Assembly (NCBI GenBank): GCA_016710075.1
Contig: JADJLO010000021.1
Location: forward strand, 1 to 64,000
Source: Acidobacteriota bacterium
GTDB lineage: Bacteria > Acidobacteriota > Blastocatellia > RBC074
Direction: 5' to 3'
Length of the DNA stretch: 64,000 nucleotides
The stretch's first letter is position 1; each line of letters opens with the position of its first letter. Both the position numbers and the translations under genes were made by a program. Below the pieces are notes generated by a model. The model did not search any database. It had not been told where the DNA came from and was given only the letters and a program-made list of their open reading frames with translations. Below, piece by piece: positions 17,884-28,186 of the stretch.

Positions 17884-18039
17884 AGATTACGAAACAAACG
17901 GAATAAACGAAACAGACAAAAAATATCAAACTTTGATCATTTGAACCCGTCAGATTTAAGTCCTTAAACCTGGAATTATCGCCTGTCCCCATCAGGTATT
18001 ATTCGTGTGGTTCGTTTATTTCGTTCGTTCCGTAATCTC
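17884..18039. repeat. Family A compound inverted repeat, copy A3
   Basis: The left arm begins AGATTACGAAACAAACGGAA (17884-17903). The right arm at about 18010-18039 reads GGTTCGTTTATTTCGTTCG and ends CGTAATCT. It lies between the upstream end of the sulfatase gene and the stop of the SDR gene. The middle part contains short family B-like strings (AAACTTTGA, CTTAAACC). Confidence 0.7.
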
Positions 18040-18044
18040 ACTTG

Positions 18045-18809
<765 letters not shown>

Positions 18810-18977
18810 GATTTTTAAGCTCCTTGTCTGGAAATGAATCAAGTTATCTGAATCTGCAGACAACGCTATCGTTGAATCATCGGGGCTGTCAAGCTCAGTC
18901 GCTTGACAATCATTCACTTATTTATCAATCTCGGATTTCATATCCCAAAATTCTCAAATCACAAATTGGAGTTTCTC

Positions 18978-20419
<1,442 letters not shown>

Positions 20420-20434
20420 AAAGAAGAGATTAAA

Positions 20435-20544
20435 AGATTACGAAAAAGACGGAATAAACGAAATAGACGAAAATTTTCAGGCAGTCAATGTGCGTGTTTA
20501 GGCACTTTTCGTTTGTTTTCGTTTATTCCGTCTGTGTCGTAATC
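20435..20544. repeat. Family A compound inverted repeat, copy A4
   Basis: This is the clearest short copy. The left arm 20435-20473 (AGATTACGAAAAAGACGGAA onward) and right arm 20506-20544 (ending GTGTCGTAATCT) are nearly complementary over about 39 bases, with a 32-base spacer. As RNA or single-stranded DNA it would form one long hairpin. The spacer resembles that of copy A2. Confidence 0.8.
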
Positions 20545-20611
20545 TACTTCTTATTCATTTACCGGAAACTTTAACCTCAGCCAGCGCAAAAAAGCTCTGG
20601 CCTGAATCTGT

Positions 20612-20635
20612 CGCCCACTTCGGGCGGTTTTATTT
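20612..20635 (+). terminator. Candidate terminator after the aldehyde dehydrogenase
   Basis: A short stem CGCCC/GGGCG (20612-20616 and 20622-20626) is followed by GTTTTATTTT. It would end plus-strand transcription and touches the stop codon of the convergent gene. The stem is short, so confidence is modest. Confidence 0.4.
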
Positions 20636-23600
20636 TCAACTTTCGTTTCTTCTTACCCGGATGAATCGGTAGCTTGATATCAGTTCCGATTGACGCTGCG
20701 TAACATCGGTTGTTTGAATGGAAACTTGTCCGGATGCACCTTTCAACCTTTTCTTACCGGAGAATCGGCGATGCAGCTCCGGGTTGAGGAGGGTTTTGAA
20801 ATTCGGATCATTCGATCCGAGCAGCTCGATGTTCTGCCGCGTGGAGGGCTGATCTACATCCTCGCGGAAAAGGATTTCGATTGAGTCGATCCTGCAGCTC
20901 CTGCCAAGATCCACCTGCCACCATTCTGTTTGTCCGGAGTTGATGTCCGAATGCCATGCCGAATATTTCCCGGCCGAATAAGTCAGGCCGTCGTTTGCCG
21001 TGCCTGGCATCCCTGTCAGTTTCGGCCACGTCTTGAAACTTGAAGCCGTGGCGCGCCTGTTGAGCGCCAGATTGCCGGTGTTATCGGCTTTCATGCCGGG
21101 CGCATCTGTTGACCCCGGCAGCGCCGGGGTTTGAAGCTTCAATGCTTTTTCCCCGGCGATGAAAATGTCTGGAAGAAAATCCGACACGGTCAGACCCATC
21201 TGGCCATAGACCTTGGTGACTGATGCAGGAAATTGAAGAGATCGGAAATTGATTACTGCGCGGTCACTCGGGTTGACGTTCCTGCTTTCAGGCAGGTCGC
21301 GATAAAACGCGTAATCGCGGAAGATCTCACGCGCCTTGAGCCACAAATCATCGCGTCCCGTGATCCTCGCGGCAGTTGTGATGACCGGCAGGCACAGACC
21401 GCAGAGCGCAACCGATCTGTCCTCTGCTGTCTTTTCCTGAGACCAGAAATAGGAGATGCCGATGGGGCTATAGGTCCCGTCAGCATTCAGCATGCCTTGC
21501 TTGATTGGCGGGTTTTCACTGTCTTTCCCGATAACCCAATCCGCCGCCCTGACGATCAGGCCGGCTGCGCGCGGGTCTCCGGTGTCGCGCCAGTATTCGA
21601 TAACTCCGAGCAGCGAGTAACACCAGGCCCAGGGCTGGGCAGCCTGTATCACATCCGCGCCTCTGCTGATGTAATACCCCTTGCGGCCGAATGATTCTTC
21701 GGTTTGTTCAAAAAGCTGGATGTTCTCGCGTGCTTTATTCAGGAATCTCTCTTCGCCGGTGTAGCGGTAGGCAATAACCAGTCCGAATGTTGGCCATCCC
21801 AGCCATCGGGGCTCGTTCCAACCCAGCGAGTTGTAGTAATTGAAATTCATCCGGGCAAAGGCATTGCTGCCGTCCATTGCGGATTCGCGAACAGTCTCGT
21901 CGCCTGTCAGTGCCCAGTAAAGCCACATTCCTTCAATCCAGGTATGGCTCGGCACGGGCTCCCGGTAAGTTCCGTGATCTCCCTTCTCGTAAAAAGCCAT
22001 GCCTTTGAGATTCCATTTGCGGTCGAGGTCGAAATAGTCGTCGGCACGGTAATGTCCCCACTCGGCTCGATACCGCGCCATCTCGCTTCCGAGTTGAAAT
22101 GCACGCGCATCACCCGTTCGCAGGTATTCTCTGAGCAGGACAAAAGGAAGATCGTAATGGACATTCGCATATCCATCGCCCCAGGCGAGGTCGCCAAAAT
22201 TCCGCCAGCCATATTGTTCGCCGTTTTCGCCTCTCTGCCGATACTCGAAGATCGAGGTCGCCGGCACCGCACCGGCGGCTTCTGATTGTTCTACTGCGTA
22301 TGCTGCGGCGAGCATCTTCTCAAATCGCGGTGCCGCCTCCGCCATCTGACGATCCTGGCTGAATGGTTTATTCCAGTCCCGCTTTTCAATAAAGGCCGGA
22401 CGCACGGCTCCAGTCGATGCGATGTATCCGGGATCGAGCCGGGCATTGAGCCGATTCGTCATTGTGAGCCCGTCGGCTACGTTTCTTCCAAGATAGAAGT
22501 CAACGGTCTTTGCTCTCGCTCCGTCAAAAATATGGTCCTCCCCGGTCTCCGGCAGAATGTCGAAATGAATCCCCGAACCATCGCTCTTCAAGGCTTTTGG
22601 AAAGTTTTCGGCAAATTCAGGTACCCCTATTTCCAACGGGGCGAATTTTAGAATTGCGTCCTGGCGCTTGAGAGCTATTGCCGATCTTGCTTCCGCGCCG
22701 TTTTTTACACTGCTCCCCGTCGAGATTGGGACATCAGCCGGAATCAGCATTGAAAGCTCTTTCAGGATGATGTGTTGGGCAAAAGGCGGTTGTCCGGTCC
22801 TGCCGGAGCCAAATCCATAAACCCCATTGTTCATCAAACTCAGCCGGGTTCTGACGAATGGCTGGCCTGCATAAATATAATATCGGATCGCGAATTGAAG
22901 ATTATTTTGCAGCGGGTTGGAATCGTTTCTGAAAGAGCCCGTCTGCCTGATGACGACTCTCAGCCGATTTGATTCCTCAACGGTCGTTTGATTGATGACT
23001 GCATGAACGGAGAATTCCTTTCCACCTGAAACAAATATTTTTTCGCCGTCCGCATGCTTCAGTTTCAGCGGAGTAGAGAACTCAAGCGTCTGCCCGGAGG
23101 CTTTTCTGACGACTGCCGTCTCGGCCTCAGCCGGCAGGTCCCGTATCGGGCTTCCTGCGGGGTGAGAGAATCTAAGCGGCGAGTTGATTTGATGATCGGT
23201 CGCTTGCGCATCTCTGATCTCCACGTCTTCCTGACGCGGTGTTCCTTCATCCAATCTACAGATCCGCTGCGGTAAAAAACTATGCCCTTGTGTCGCAATC
23301 CTCGAACTCCCTGCCGTTGCCTCCCATTTCAGACTGTCTCGGTGCTCGAACCCAACAGTCTCGCCAGGTTTGAAAAGCATCGCATCGGTCACGGTCAAAG
23401 TGTCGGCGGCGCCGGACCTGGCGGCGATGACGGCCCTGGCCGGCAGTTTGGCCGAGATGCCGGCCGGTGCCCGCAGCGCTTCGTTATTGTCCAGCCTCAA
23501 CCGGGTGATCATTTTGTCACCCGAAAGCGGCAACTCAATCTGCAACCGCGAACTGGAAACGATTATGGACTTGTCCGATTTATCCAAACCGACACCTTCA

Positions 23601-23980
23601 AACTGCATCCGCCCGCCATTCGTGAGAAAATGCATTCCATTCTTCCGGGGAGCGAAATCCACGAGAATCCATTTTATAGCTCTGTTAGTATCTCCAGGTG
23701 TCCCCTTCCATCTGGCCAGCACTCTGGTGCAGGTTGGAACCGGCTCGCCGCTTGAATCGACGACCGTCAGAGACGCTTCGTCAGCTATCGATGCCTGCTC
23801 CGAAATCGGAATGCCGATACTGACCGGCAGCGTTGCACTTGAAACTTCGATCCGGATTTTCACTTGCTGAGGGGCGCCGAGTGGAGGGACAACAGGTGAC
23901 GGCCGATGATCTTTTATCAACAGCCATCCAAGGGCGATAACAACTGTTATTGATGCCGGCAGCATTACTCGTCGAAGCAT
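20636..23980 (-). CDS. Large PcRGLX/YetA-like carbohydrate-active protein with F5/8 C domain
   Basis: The 1114-residue product has an N-terminal hydrophobic segment (about 8-23), so it is secreted or anchored. A beta-rich N-terminal region (VKIRIEVSSATLPVSIGIP, then LVDF) resembles the RIFT-barrel domain of exo-rhamnogalacturonan lyase PcRGLX and YetA. An alpha/alpha-toroid-like middle part (about 580-930) has GDGYANVHYDLPFVLLREY and SHTWIEGMWLYWALTG. A C-terminal discoidin/F5-8 type C domain (about 970-1110) begins NLALNRRATASS and contains WWQVDLG. Role: probably cleavage or binding of a plant-type polysaccharide such as rhamnogalacturonan, by family resemblance only. It stands alone and is divergent from the exosortase gene. 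Confidence 0.65.
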   Translation of the reverse strand: MLRRVMLPASITVVIALGWLLIKDHRPSPVVPPLGAPQQVKIRIEVSSATLPVSIGIPISEQASIADEASLTVVDSSGEPVPTCTRVLARWKGTPGDTNRAIKWILVDFAPRKNGMHFLTNGGRMQFEGVGLDKSDKSIIVSSSRLQIELPLSGDKMITRLRLDNNEALRAPAGISAKLPARAVIAARSGAADTLTVTDAMLFKPGETVGFEHRDSLKWEATAGSSRIATQGHSFLPQRICRLDEGTPRQEDVEIRDAQATDHQINSPLRFSHPAGSPIRDLPAEAETAVVRKASGQTLEFSTPLKLKHADGEKIFVSGGKEFSVHAVINQTTVEESNRLRVVIRQTGSFRNDSNPLQNNLQFAIRYYIYAGQPFVRTRLSLMNNGVYGFGSGRTGQPPFAQHIILKELSMLIPADVPISTGSSVKNGAEARSAIALKRQDAILKFAPLEIGVPEFAENFPKALKSDGSGIHFDILPETGEDHIFDGARAKTVDFYLGRNVADGLTMTNRLNARLDPGYIASTGAVRPAFIEKRDWNKPFSQDRQMAEAAPRFEKMLAAAYAVEQSEAAGAVPATSIFEYRQRGENGEQYGWRNFGDLAWGDGYANVHYDLPFVLLREYLRTGDARAFQLGSEMARYRAEWGHYRADDYFDLDRKWNLKGMAFYEKGDHGTYREPVPSHTWIEGMWLYWALTGDETVRESAMDGSNAFARMNFNYYNSLGWNEPRWLGWPTFGLVIAYRYTGEERFLNKARENIQLFEQTEESFGRKGYYISRGADVIQAAQPWAWCYSLLGVIEYWRDTGDPRAAGLIVRAADWVIGKDSENPPIKQGMLNADGTYSPIGISYFWSQEKTAEDRSVALCGLCLPVITTAARITGRDDLWLKAREIFRDYAFYRDLPESRNVNPSDRAVINFRSLQFPASVTKVYGQMGLTVSDFLPDIFIAGEKALKLQTPALPGSTDAPGMKADNTGNLALNRRATASSFKTWPKLTGMPGTANDGLTYSAGKYSAWHSDINSGQTEWWQVDLGRSCRIDSIEILFREDVDQPSTRQNIELLGSNDPNFKTLLNPELHRRFSGKKRLKGASGQVSIQTTDVTQRQSELISSYRFIRVRRNES

Positions 23981-24058
23981 GGCTCAAGAGTAGCGCAAAT
24001 AGTCCTCTTTGCGCCATTGGCTGAGGCGAGGCAGGAAGCCAGCGCTTCCATAATCAAA

Positions 24059-24944
24059 ATGACTCAAATCATGCAGGATAAGAAACCGGGATCGGCCAGT
24101 CCATTCGATTCGGCGGATCTGCTGAAATTGGGGCTGGTGGCCCTGGCCTGGGCTGTGCTCTATTTCGATGTTATTCGCCGGCTCGTCGATGACTGGCTCG
24201 TCGATGAGAACTACTCTCACGGGCTGATCCTTCCTTTCGTCAGCGTTTATGCAGTCTGGCGCAGTCGCCACGATCTGAGCAAAATACCTGCTGAGCCCAA
24301 AGTTGTTTCGGGCTTGCTCCTGCTCGCCATCGCTCTGCTTATGCTCTTTGCCGGCATTGTCGGAGCCGAATTGTATGTCACCAGAATCTCGATGCTGTTA
24401 TCTTTGGCATCCCTGGTAATCTACTTTTTCGGTTACTTGTGGCTGCGCTTATTACTTTTTCCGATAGGATTGATGATTCTCACCATACCCATGCCAAATA
24501 TCGTATTCAACCAGGTGGCTTTTCCAATGCAGCTCATGGCTTCCGGATTATGCCGCCCTGGTCATCAGATCTTTCGGCATACCTGCCTTGCGAGAAGGTA
24601 ATATCATCGAACTGGCCAGCATGAAACTGCAGGTTGTCGAGGCATGCAGCGGCATACGGTCGCTCATGTCTCTGACCTCCGTTTGCGTTGTTTACGTGTA
24701 TTTTGTTGAACAATCATGGTGGCGCAGGATCGTTCTCATCGCCGCGGTTTTTCCGATTGCTGTTTTTACCAATGCACTTCGCGTGGCTCTGACCGGATTA
24801 ATCGCAAATTATCGGGGGCCTGTCTATGCCGAAGGTTTCATGCACGGCTTCTCGGGTTGGCTGGTTTTCACCCTGGCCGTGGTCATGCTGATCATTCTTC
24901 ATCGCATCCTTAAAATCAAAATCGTGAAAATGGTTAAGCATTGA
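24059..24944 (+). pseudogene. Exosortase, split by one frameshift
   Basis: The composite protein of about 295 residues has about eight membrane segments. It carries the exosortase catalytic triad in order: Cys in VVEACSGIRSL, Arg in TNALRVALTG and His in EGFMHGFSGW. The N-terminal half has the typical ENYSHGLILPFVSVYAVW. One extra base at about 24551 breaks the frame; after it, AALVIRSFGIPALREGNIIEL continues normally. Exosortases cut proteins with PEP-CTERM-type tails and act with exopolysaccharide export. EpsI follows directly. No PEP-CTERM substrate is visible in this window. All active residues are present, so the shift may be a sequencing error. The start at ATG 24059 is the most likely; 24071 is also possible. 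Confidence 0.88.
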
Positions 24945-24959
24945 TCCCTTGTGATTAAG

Positions 24960-25617
24960 ATGAAAAAAGATTTGCGACTCATTTTTATGGTAATCATCCT
25001 GTCTGCCGCCGCCGCAGGAGCAAGCTATCTCATGCATTCGAGCGGAAACGAACAGGTTCCTCAAAGGGATGATCTGAGCAAGTTCCCGGAAACAACAGGA
25101 AACTGGACGATGACCGAAGACAGGCAATTGACTGCAGGAGAGATGAGAGAACTCAAAGCCGATGATTACCTGAGCCGTACCTACCGCAGCTCCGAAGGGG
25201 TTGACCGCTTACCTGTTCATAGCCTTTTACTCAAGTCAGAGGCATCGCCAAACTCTGCATTCGCCGCAGAACTGCCTGCCCGGTTCAGGTTGGACAATGG
25301 GTGACCATCGAATTCACAGTCCTGGAAACGATTCGCAAGGACGGCGCAGGGAAATCAACGAGTACGTGATCGAGAAGGACGGTTCTCAAATGCTGGCTTT
25401 TTACTGGTATCACGGAAGAGGGCGGGTGGATGCGGGCGATTTCACCGGAAGGGTTCATACCATCAGCGATGCCGTCATGCTCGGTAGAACCGACGGCGCC
25501 ATTGTTCGTGTGATTACGCCATTTGCCGGAGCTGAATCTGAAAATCGCGCCAGGGCCGCTGCCCTCGCTCTGATCGATCAGTTACTTGCCGGTCTTGACC
25601 GTTACATTCCACGCTGA
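24960..25617 (+). pseudogene. EpsI family protein (exosortase-associated), split by one frameshift
   Basis: An N-terminal membrane segment (about 6-22) precedes the EpsI domain. LSRTYRSSEG joins YLFIAFYSSQRHRQTLHSP and the NCLPGSGW motif in the second frame, which is diagnostic of EpsI. The break lies in a G4 run (25197-25200); three Gs restore SEGLTAYLFIAF. The second part ends at 25617. EpsI proteins accompany exosortases, often fused to them, and are linked to exopolysaccharide production. It starts 15 bases after the exosortase stop. A GTG at 24951 is an alternative start. Confidence 0.85.
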
Positions 25618-25698
25618 GCTGTGTTATCTTCACCGCAAGATCTTACTCGAAAGTAATAGACATTTTTCAAGAGAATTTTCAGGAGAATAAAGACACTT

Positions 25699-26478
25699 AT
25701 GCTTTTAGAGGGCAAAAAGGGGCTTATCGTAGGCGTAGCCAACAAACACAGCATCGCCTGGGCAATCGCGCAATCCGCGGTTAAAGAGGGGGCGAAGCTT
25801 GCATTCAATTATCAGAACGAACGGCTGAAAGCGAATGTCGAGGAACTGGCAGCCACAATCGAGGGAGCAAAAATATTTCCCTGCGACGTAGGCAACGATT
25901 CTGAGATCGAAGAATTGATGAAGAACGTCGAAGCCGAGATGGGGCAGCTTGACTTTCTCATTCACTCTGTGGCTTTCGCGCCTCGTGAGGAACTCACCGG
26001 CGAGTTCGTCAATACCTCGCGTAGCGGATTTGCCACCGCGCTGGATGTCAGCGCTTATTCGCTGGTGGCGCTATCGAGGGCCGCCATGCCGCTGATGCGC
26101 GAGGGCGGATCGATAGTCACGCTCTCCTACCTCGGCGCCGAACGCGTCGTCCCGCACTACAACGTCATGGGAGTGGCAAAAGCCGCTCTGGAGGCTTGCG
26201 TCCGATACCTTGCGAATGACCTTGGCCCACGCGGCATCCGCGTCAACGCCATCTCCGCCGGCCCAATCCGCACTCTCGCCGCCCGCGGAGTTTCGGGCAT
26301 CACCAAGATGGTCGATCACCACCGCGAAGTCGCCCCTCTGCGTCACGCCACTGAACAGGCCGAGGTCGGCGATACCGCCCTCTTCCTCGTCAGTTCCCTG
26401 AGTCGCGGCATTACCGGCGAGTTGATCTATGTCGACGGAGGCTACAACATCCTCGGCACTCTCGCACCAATGGATTGA
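25699..26478 (+). CDS. fabI: Enoyl-[acyl-carrier-protein] reductase (NADH)
   Basis: The 259-residue product begins MLLEGKKGLIVGVANKHSIAWAIA, the FabI form of the NAD-binding loop. It has HSVAFAPREEL, TLSYLGAERVVPHYNVMGVAKAALE with the catalytic Tyr and Lys, and NAISAGPIRTLAARG. FabI completes each round of fatty acid elongation and is the target of triclosan. An AGGAG lies 14 bases before the ATG, a little far. A palindromic family B-type hairpin follows the stop. Confidence 0.95.
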   Translation: MLLEGKKGLIVGVANKHSIAWAIAQSAVKEGAKLAFNYQNERLKANVEELAATIEGAKIFPCDVGNDSEIEELMKNVEAEMGQLDFLIHSVAFAPREELTGEFVNTSRSGFATALDVSAYSLVALSRAAMPLMREGGSIVTLSYLGAERVVPHYNVMGVAKAALEACVRYLANDLGPRGIRVNAISAGPIRTLAARGVSGITKMVDHHREVAPLRHATEQAEVGDTALFLVSSLSRGITGELIYVDGGYNILGTLAPMD

Positions 26479-26510
26479 AGAAGTTTTAAGTTTAACTTTT
26501 AACTTCTTAT
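26477..26510. repeat. Family B-type hairpin between convergent genes
   Basis: GAAGTTTTAAGTT and AACTTTTAACTTC form an imperfect hairpin immediately after the fabI stop codon and just before the stop of the convergent gene at 26515. It could serve as a weak bidirectional terminator, although it lacks GC pairs. Confidence 0.45.
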
Positions 26511-26514
26511 AGCC

Positions 26515-27012
26515 TCAGTCTTGGAGGAGCATCTCTACGTATTTTTTCAGGAGAGACTCGGTGAATGGCTCACCGGGTCTATTGTTGGAGATGAGGAACC
26601 ATCCGGGATCAGCCGCCTGGTTGCGTTTGAAGACCATCTCGGCGACGGGTCTCGCATCGAGCATGACATTCTGGCTGAAGCTGATGCGCCCGCGGGCGAG
26701 GCCGCCGTCGGGCACGTAGCCGTGCTCCGGCAGTTTCGGCCATCCTATCTCTACCGTAAGAGTCCGGCCGCGATATCTTGCGCCATACCTCTCACCAACC
26801 ATGGTGAAATTCTCGACACTGAAATTCCATTCCTGACATCCAACCTGGATCCCCGCCTGATCTGGCGTTTGCATGATCGAGCGGTTGATCTCTGCGCAGA
26901 ATTTGTTGAGTTGATCCCAGACCCAGAGCTTGCCGCGCTCCCGCAACTGATCATTGGCAACTTTCAGTGCCAGGTAGTCAGCGACGTAGTCTTTGTTACT
27001 CATGTTATTCAT
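26515..27012 (-). CDS. Hypothetical protein downstream of recR
   Basis: The 165-residue product is not recognised. It has no signal peptide or membrane helix. It is mixed alpha/beta: an N-terminal helical region (DYVADYLALKVANDQLRERG), a middle beta part (RYRGRTLTVEIGWPKLPEHGYVP) and a C-terminal PGWFLISNNRPGEPFTE. It starts 14 bases after recR on the same strand and is probably co-transcribed. A second ATG at 27003 is possible. Confidence 0.6.
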   Translation of the reverse strand: MNNMSNKDYVADYLALKVANDQLRERGKLWVWDQLNKFCAEINRSIMQTPDQAGIQVGCQEWNFSVENFTMVGERYGARYRGRTLTVEIGWPKLPEHGYVPDGGLARGRISFSQNVMLDARPVAEMVFKRNQAADPGWFLISNNRPGEPFTESLLKKYVEMLLQD

Positions 27013-27026
27013 GCTGCCTGTGATAG

Positions 27027-27641
27027 CTAAATTTCGTGGCGATTGGTGAGAGCCTTGTGCATTGTTACCTCATCGGCATATTCAAGATCTCCGCCGACAG
27101 GCAGGCCCATGGCGATTCGGGTAACTTTCAGACCAAGCGGTTTGAGCAGCCTGCCGAGATAGTTGGCGGTGGCCTCTCCCTCGGTGTTCGGATTCGTCGC
27201 GAGGATTATTTCCCTGACACTGCATTCGCCTGACTCATCAGGTCGCAGCCGGTTGAGGAGGTTTTTGATATGCAGTTCTTCCGGACCGATGCCGCGAATC
27301 GGTGACAGCGCGCCGTGAAGCACGTGGTACAAACCGTGGTACTCTCGCGTTTTTTCTATGGCCACCAGATTATATGGCTCTTCGACGACGCAGATGATCG
27401 TCTGGTCCCGCGTCAGACTGGCGCAGTAGCGGCATGGGTCGGCATCCGTCAGGTTGTTGCACACCGAGCAGAAGATGATCTTATCTTTTACTTCAAGAAT
27501 CGCCGATACCAGCCGCTCAGCCTCTTCTTTTGTGGTCCTGAGAATATGAAATGCCAGCCTCTGTGCCGACTTGTGCCCGATGCCGGGAAGTCGCTTGAAC
27601 TCATCAATCAGTTTTGTTACCGGTTCTGCGTAATCATGCAT
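27027..27641 (-). CDS. recR: Recombination mediator protein RecR
   Basis: From the ATG at 27641 the product has 204 residues. An HhH region LIDEFKRLPGIGHKSAQRLAFHIL is followed by a zinc-finger CSVCNNLTDADPCRYC. The Toprim motif ICVVEEPYNLVAIEKT and EVTMHKAL at the end complete the family pattern. RecR acts with RecF/RecO in loading RecA at gaps. It belongs to the conserved block dnaX-ybaB-recR. An upstream in-frame extension would lie in a family A repeat and was rejected. Confidence 0.95.
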   Translation of the reverse strand: MHDYAEPVTKLIDEFKRLPGIGHKSAQRLAFHILRTTKEEAERLVSAILEVKDKIIFCSVCNNLTDADPCRYCASLTRDQTIICVVEEPYNLVAIEKTREYHGLYHVLHGALSPIRGIGPEELHIKNLLNRLRPDESGECSVREIILATNPNTEGEATANYLGRLLKPLGLKVTRIAMGLPVGGDLEYADEVTMHKALTNRHEI

Positions 27642-27651
27642 GGTGAGTAAT

Positions 27652-27728
27652 AAGATTGCGAAACAGTGGAAAAAAGTTTGGTGATTAATGGGACGAATCA
27701 ACTATTTTAACTGTTTCGCAACCTGCTT
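27652..27728. repeat. Family A-like repeat, short copy A5
   Basis: AGATTGCGAAACAGTGGAAA (27653-27672) faces AACTGTTTCGCAACCT (about 27709-27724). The copy is shorter and more diverged than the others. It separates ybaB from recR within what is usually a tight operon. Confidence 0.5.
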
Positions 27729-27730
27729 TC

Positions 27731-28039
27731 TTATAATCCGGGTAAATTGAGTCCGCCGAGCGCACTGCCGAGTTTGCCATGCATCACCTCGTCGACTTTG
27801 CGACCGCATTCATTGACAGCGGCCACGATCAGGTCCTGAAGCATGTCGATGTCACTTGCGGCTTCCGGCTCGATTTTGACGGAAAGGACTTCCTTGTTGC
27901 CGTTCATCTCGACCTTGACGATGCCTCCACCGGCAGTTGCGTCAACACTGAGCGACTGCATCTCCTTGGCCATATCCTCCTGCATCTTCTGGGCCTGCTT
28001 CATCATCTGCTGCAGATTCATGCCACCTGGTAGTTTCAT
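27731..28039 (-). CDS. YbaB/EbfC family nucleoid-associated protein
   Basis: The 102-residue product has MNLQQMMKQAQKMQEDMAKE near the start, the coiled N-terminal helix of the family. It continues with VDATAGGGIVKVEMNGNKEVLSVKI and ends near ALGGLNLPG. These small dimers bind DNA. The gene lies between dnaX and recR, its usual place in many bacteria. AAGGAG precedes the start. Confidence 0.95.
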   Translation of the reverse strand: MKLPGGMNLQQMMKQAQKMQEDMAKEMQSLSVDATAGGGIVKVEMNGNKEVLSVKIEPEAASDIDMLQDLIVAAVNECGRKVDEVMHGKLGSALGGLNLPGL

Positions 28040-28138
28040 TACTTTTCTCCTTCGACTTTAATAAAAGACCTGAATCAGATCATGTTCAAAAGTGCCGTTG
28101 TATTATTATTCATCGGCAGATCATTATCCACCCTGCAC

Positions 28139-28170
28139 CTATGCCCGGCACGTATGCCCGGCACGTATGC
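28139..28170. repeat. Short tandem duplication
   Basis: The 13-base unit TATGCCCGGCACG is present twice in tandem, followed by a partial third copy (TATGC), in the 147-base space between dnaX and ybaB. No other feature is seen there. Confidence 0.6.
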
Positions 28171-28186
28171 AATGTAACAAATTGCA

